A stretch of 64,000 bases of DNA from Lycocorax pyrrhopterus obiensis (taxonomy: Eukaryota; Chordata; Aves; Passeriformes; Paradisaeidae): positions 2,148,543-2,212,542 of the forward strand of contig JACSVZ010000007.1 of the NCBI GenBank assembly GCA_014706295.1, written 5' to 3'. The translations under genes and the position numbers were made by a program. The notes under the pieces are model-generated. The model made no database searches, was not told where the DNA came from, and saw only the letters and a program-made list of their open reading frames with translations. Shown here one piece after another: positions 62,843 through 64,000 of the stretch (positions are counted from its first letter, which is position 1; each line of letters starts with the position of its first letter).

Positions 62843-64000
62843 GAAATCACTTATTTTTGAGCAATGATGGAAATATATTAGATGGCAACTTGAGAATCTG
62901 ATGCTTTGAGGAGGCTGCATCCTGTTTTCTAGGTCTTTGATCTCTAACCAAAGTGACAAAATGTCTGTTTTTAGAGTTCTTGCATCCACACAACTTCCTA
63001 CACATGGGAGTTCTGCCTATGCCATGCATGCAGGAAACCTTCCCAGAGAGTTGCTGCTACTTTCCTGCATATCCTCAATTTCCGAGTACTACTCTCTGAG
63101 ACTCTCTCTTCTTTTCTCTTTGAAAATAAAGCTGGACAAGAGTGTCCACAGTAACCACAGAGATCAGGAATTCCCAAACAAACAGCCACCAGGCCCACAG
63201 GAATAGCACAGAAAACCAGGAAACCCAAATTGTTTGCCCTAACTTTGACATACAAACCCCAATTTTACCAATTTTACAAGTCAGTTCTTCCAGTTTTGGA
63301 CGCAGCCAATTCCCGAATTAAACGAGATTCACTCTCTCCAGGAGCACAAAACTTGCAGCTCTTTCCTTCTGAGCAAGAACGCAGAGGAAGAACTGCCATG
63401 TGAACATAAATAAAATGACTTTAAAGCTTTCTGCTGAGGGAGCATTTAAATTGGAGTCAGTTTGTGCTTAACAAGATGACTTTCCCAGTCCTTTGTCCCT
63501 TTGTGATATTTTTAAGCAGCCCTTGCCTGTTGTACCAACATCGGCCATTTGACGGAGTCAGTAAAGGCTCTATCAGATTAGAGCTGCTCTTCCCCCCTTA
63601 GAAATTAGAAGGACTAATTAATGGCGTCTTTTTGGCTGCCTGGTTGATTTATTTCTTTGCTTTTAAAGTGCTGCCTCTGAAGCCCCCAGCTTTTTGCTGT
63701 TCCCATGCCTTGTAGCAGAGTTATTTCTAGTGCCTCTAGCCACTGTCAAATGCACACACCTACATTTTCCTCCACTCCTCTGGACAAAACTGTGCTCCCT
63801 CAGTAAGAAATGTGCTCGGGCTGATAAGCATGTATTAAATATGTGTGTGAAAGGAACTATGTATTAGCAACAATGGCTCACTTAACTATTTCAGACAGCA
63901 TATATTTAGGGTGGCTAAAAATAGTTTCAGTTTCAGAGACTCCCGGGAGCTTTGGTCGTGGATCAGGCATTCCCTGCATTCTGCAGGAAGATGCTCTGAA
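62843..64000 (+). other. SHANK2: Intron segment at the end of the window, no exon seen
   Basis: AT-rich intron that runs off the window. I searched it for the second SHANK2 PDZ exon (starting V-N-N and containing KVGHRQVV) and did not find it. A low-repeat stretch at 63410-63665 could be conserved non-coding DNA. Confidence 0.55.
63410..63665. promoter_or_regulatory. Candidate conserved non-coding element
   Basis: A low-repeat, moderately AT-rich stretch with TAATTAAT and ATTTAAAT-like cores and no coding signal. The call rests on appearance only. Confidence 0.2.

Overview
The window looks like bird nuclear DNA, probably from a songbird. It is intron-rich and mostly AT-rich. It carries at least 14 short 3'-end fragments that resemble the avian CR1 LINE, plus one fragment that resembles an avian ERVL-type retroviral LTR with an internal minisatellite. 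There is no bacterial-style gene organisation, and no operons, rRNA, tRNA or CRISPR arrays were seen. All family calls come from recognition by eye, not from a search.

Only one stretch is convincingly protein-coding: a 125-base internal exon at 1490-1614 on the + strand. It encodes the middle of the PDZ domain of a SHANK-family postsynaptic scaffold protein. Its residues match SHANK2 better than SHANK1 or SHANK3. It has a plausible acceptor and donor and interrupts the reading frame as expected for the split SHANK PDZ domain. Positions 1-1489 are therefore the end of the preceding intron. Everything from 1615 to 64000 is read as one very long following intron, because I could not find the exon encoding the rest of the PDZ domain.

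Layout: 1-1489 upstream intron; 1490-1614 SHANK2 PDZ exon; 1615-19576 intron with four short CR1 remnants, an (ATA)n microsatellite and a small tandem duplication; 19577-20762 a repeat cluster with two long CR1 3' ends around an AT palindrome and a GC-rich spacer; 20763-59789 long intron with scattered CR1 fragments, microsatellites and short tandem duplications; 59790-60925 the ERVL-LTR-like fragment with nine 48-bp units; 60926-64000 intron with one further CR1 remnant.

Most long open reading frames here are chance or repeat-driven, including frames up to about 330 codons across the 48-bp minisatellite. I see no evidence of a novel multi-gene system. The items most worth a second look are the apparent absence of the second PDZ exon for more than 62 kb, the excess of CR1 copies in the same orientation as the host gene (12 of 14), the minisatellite in the LTR, and a few gene-free stretches whose look suggests conserved regulatory DNA.
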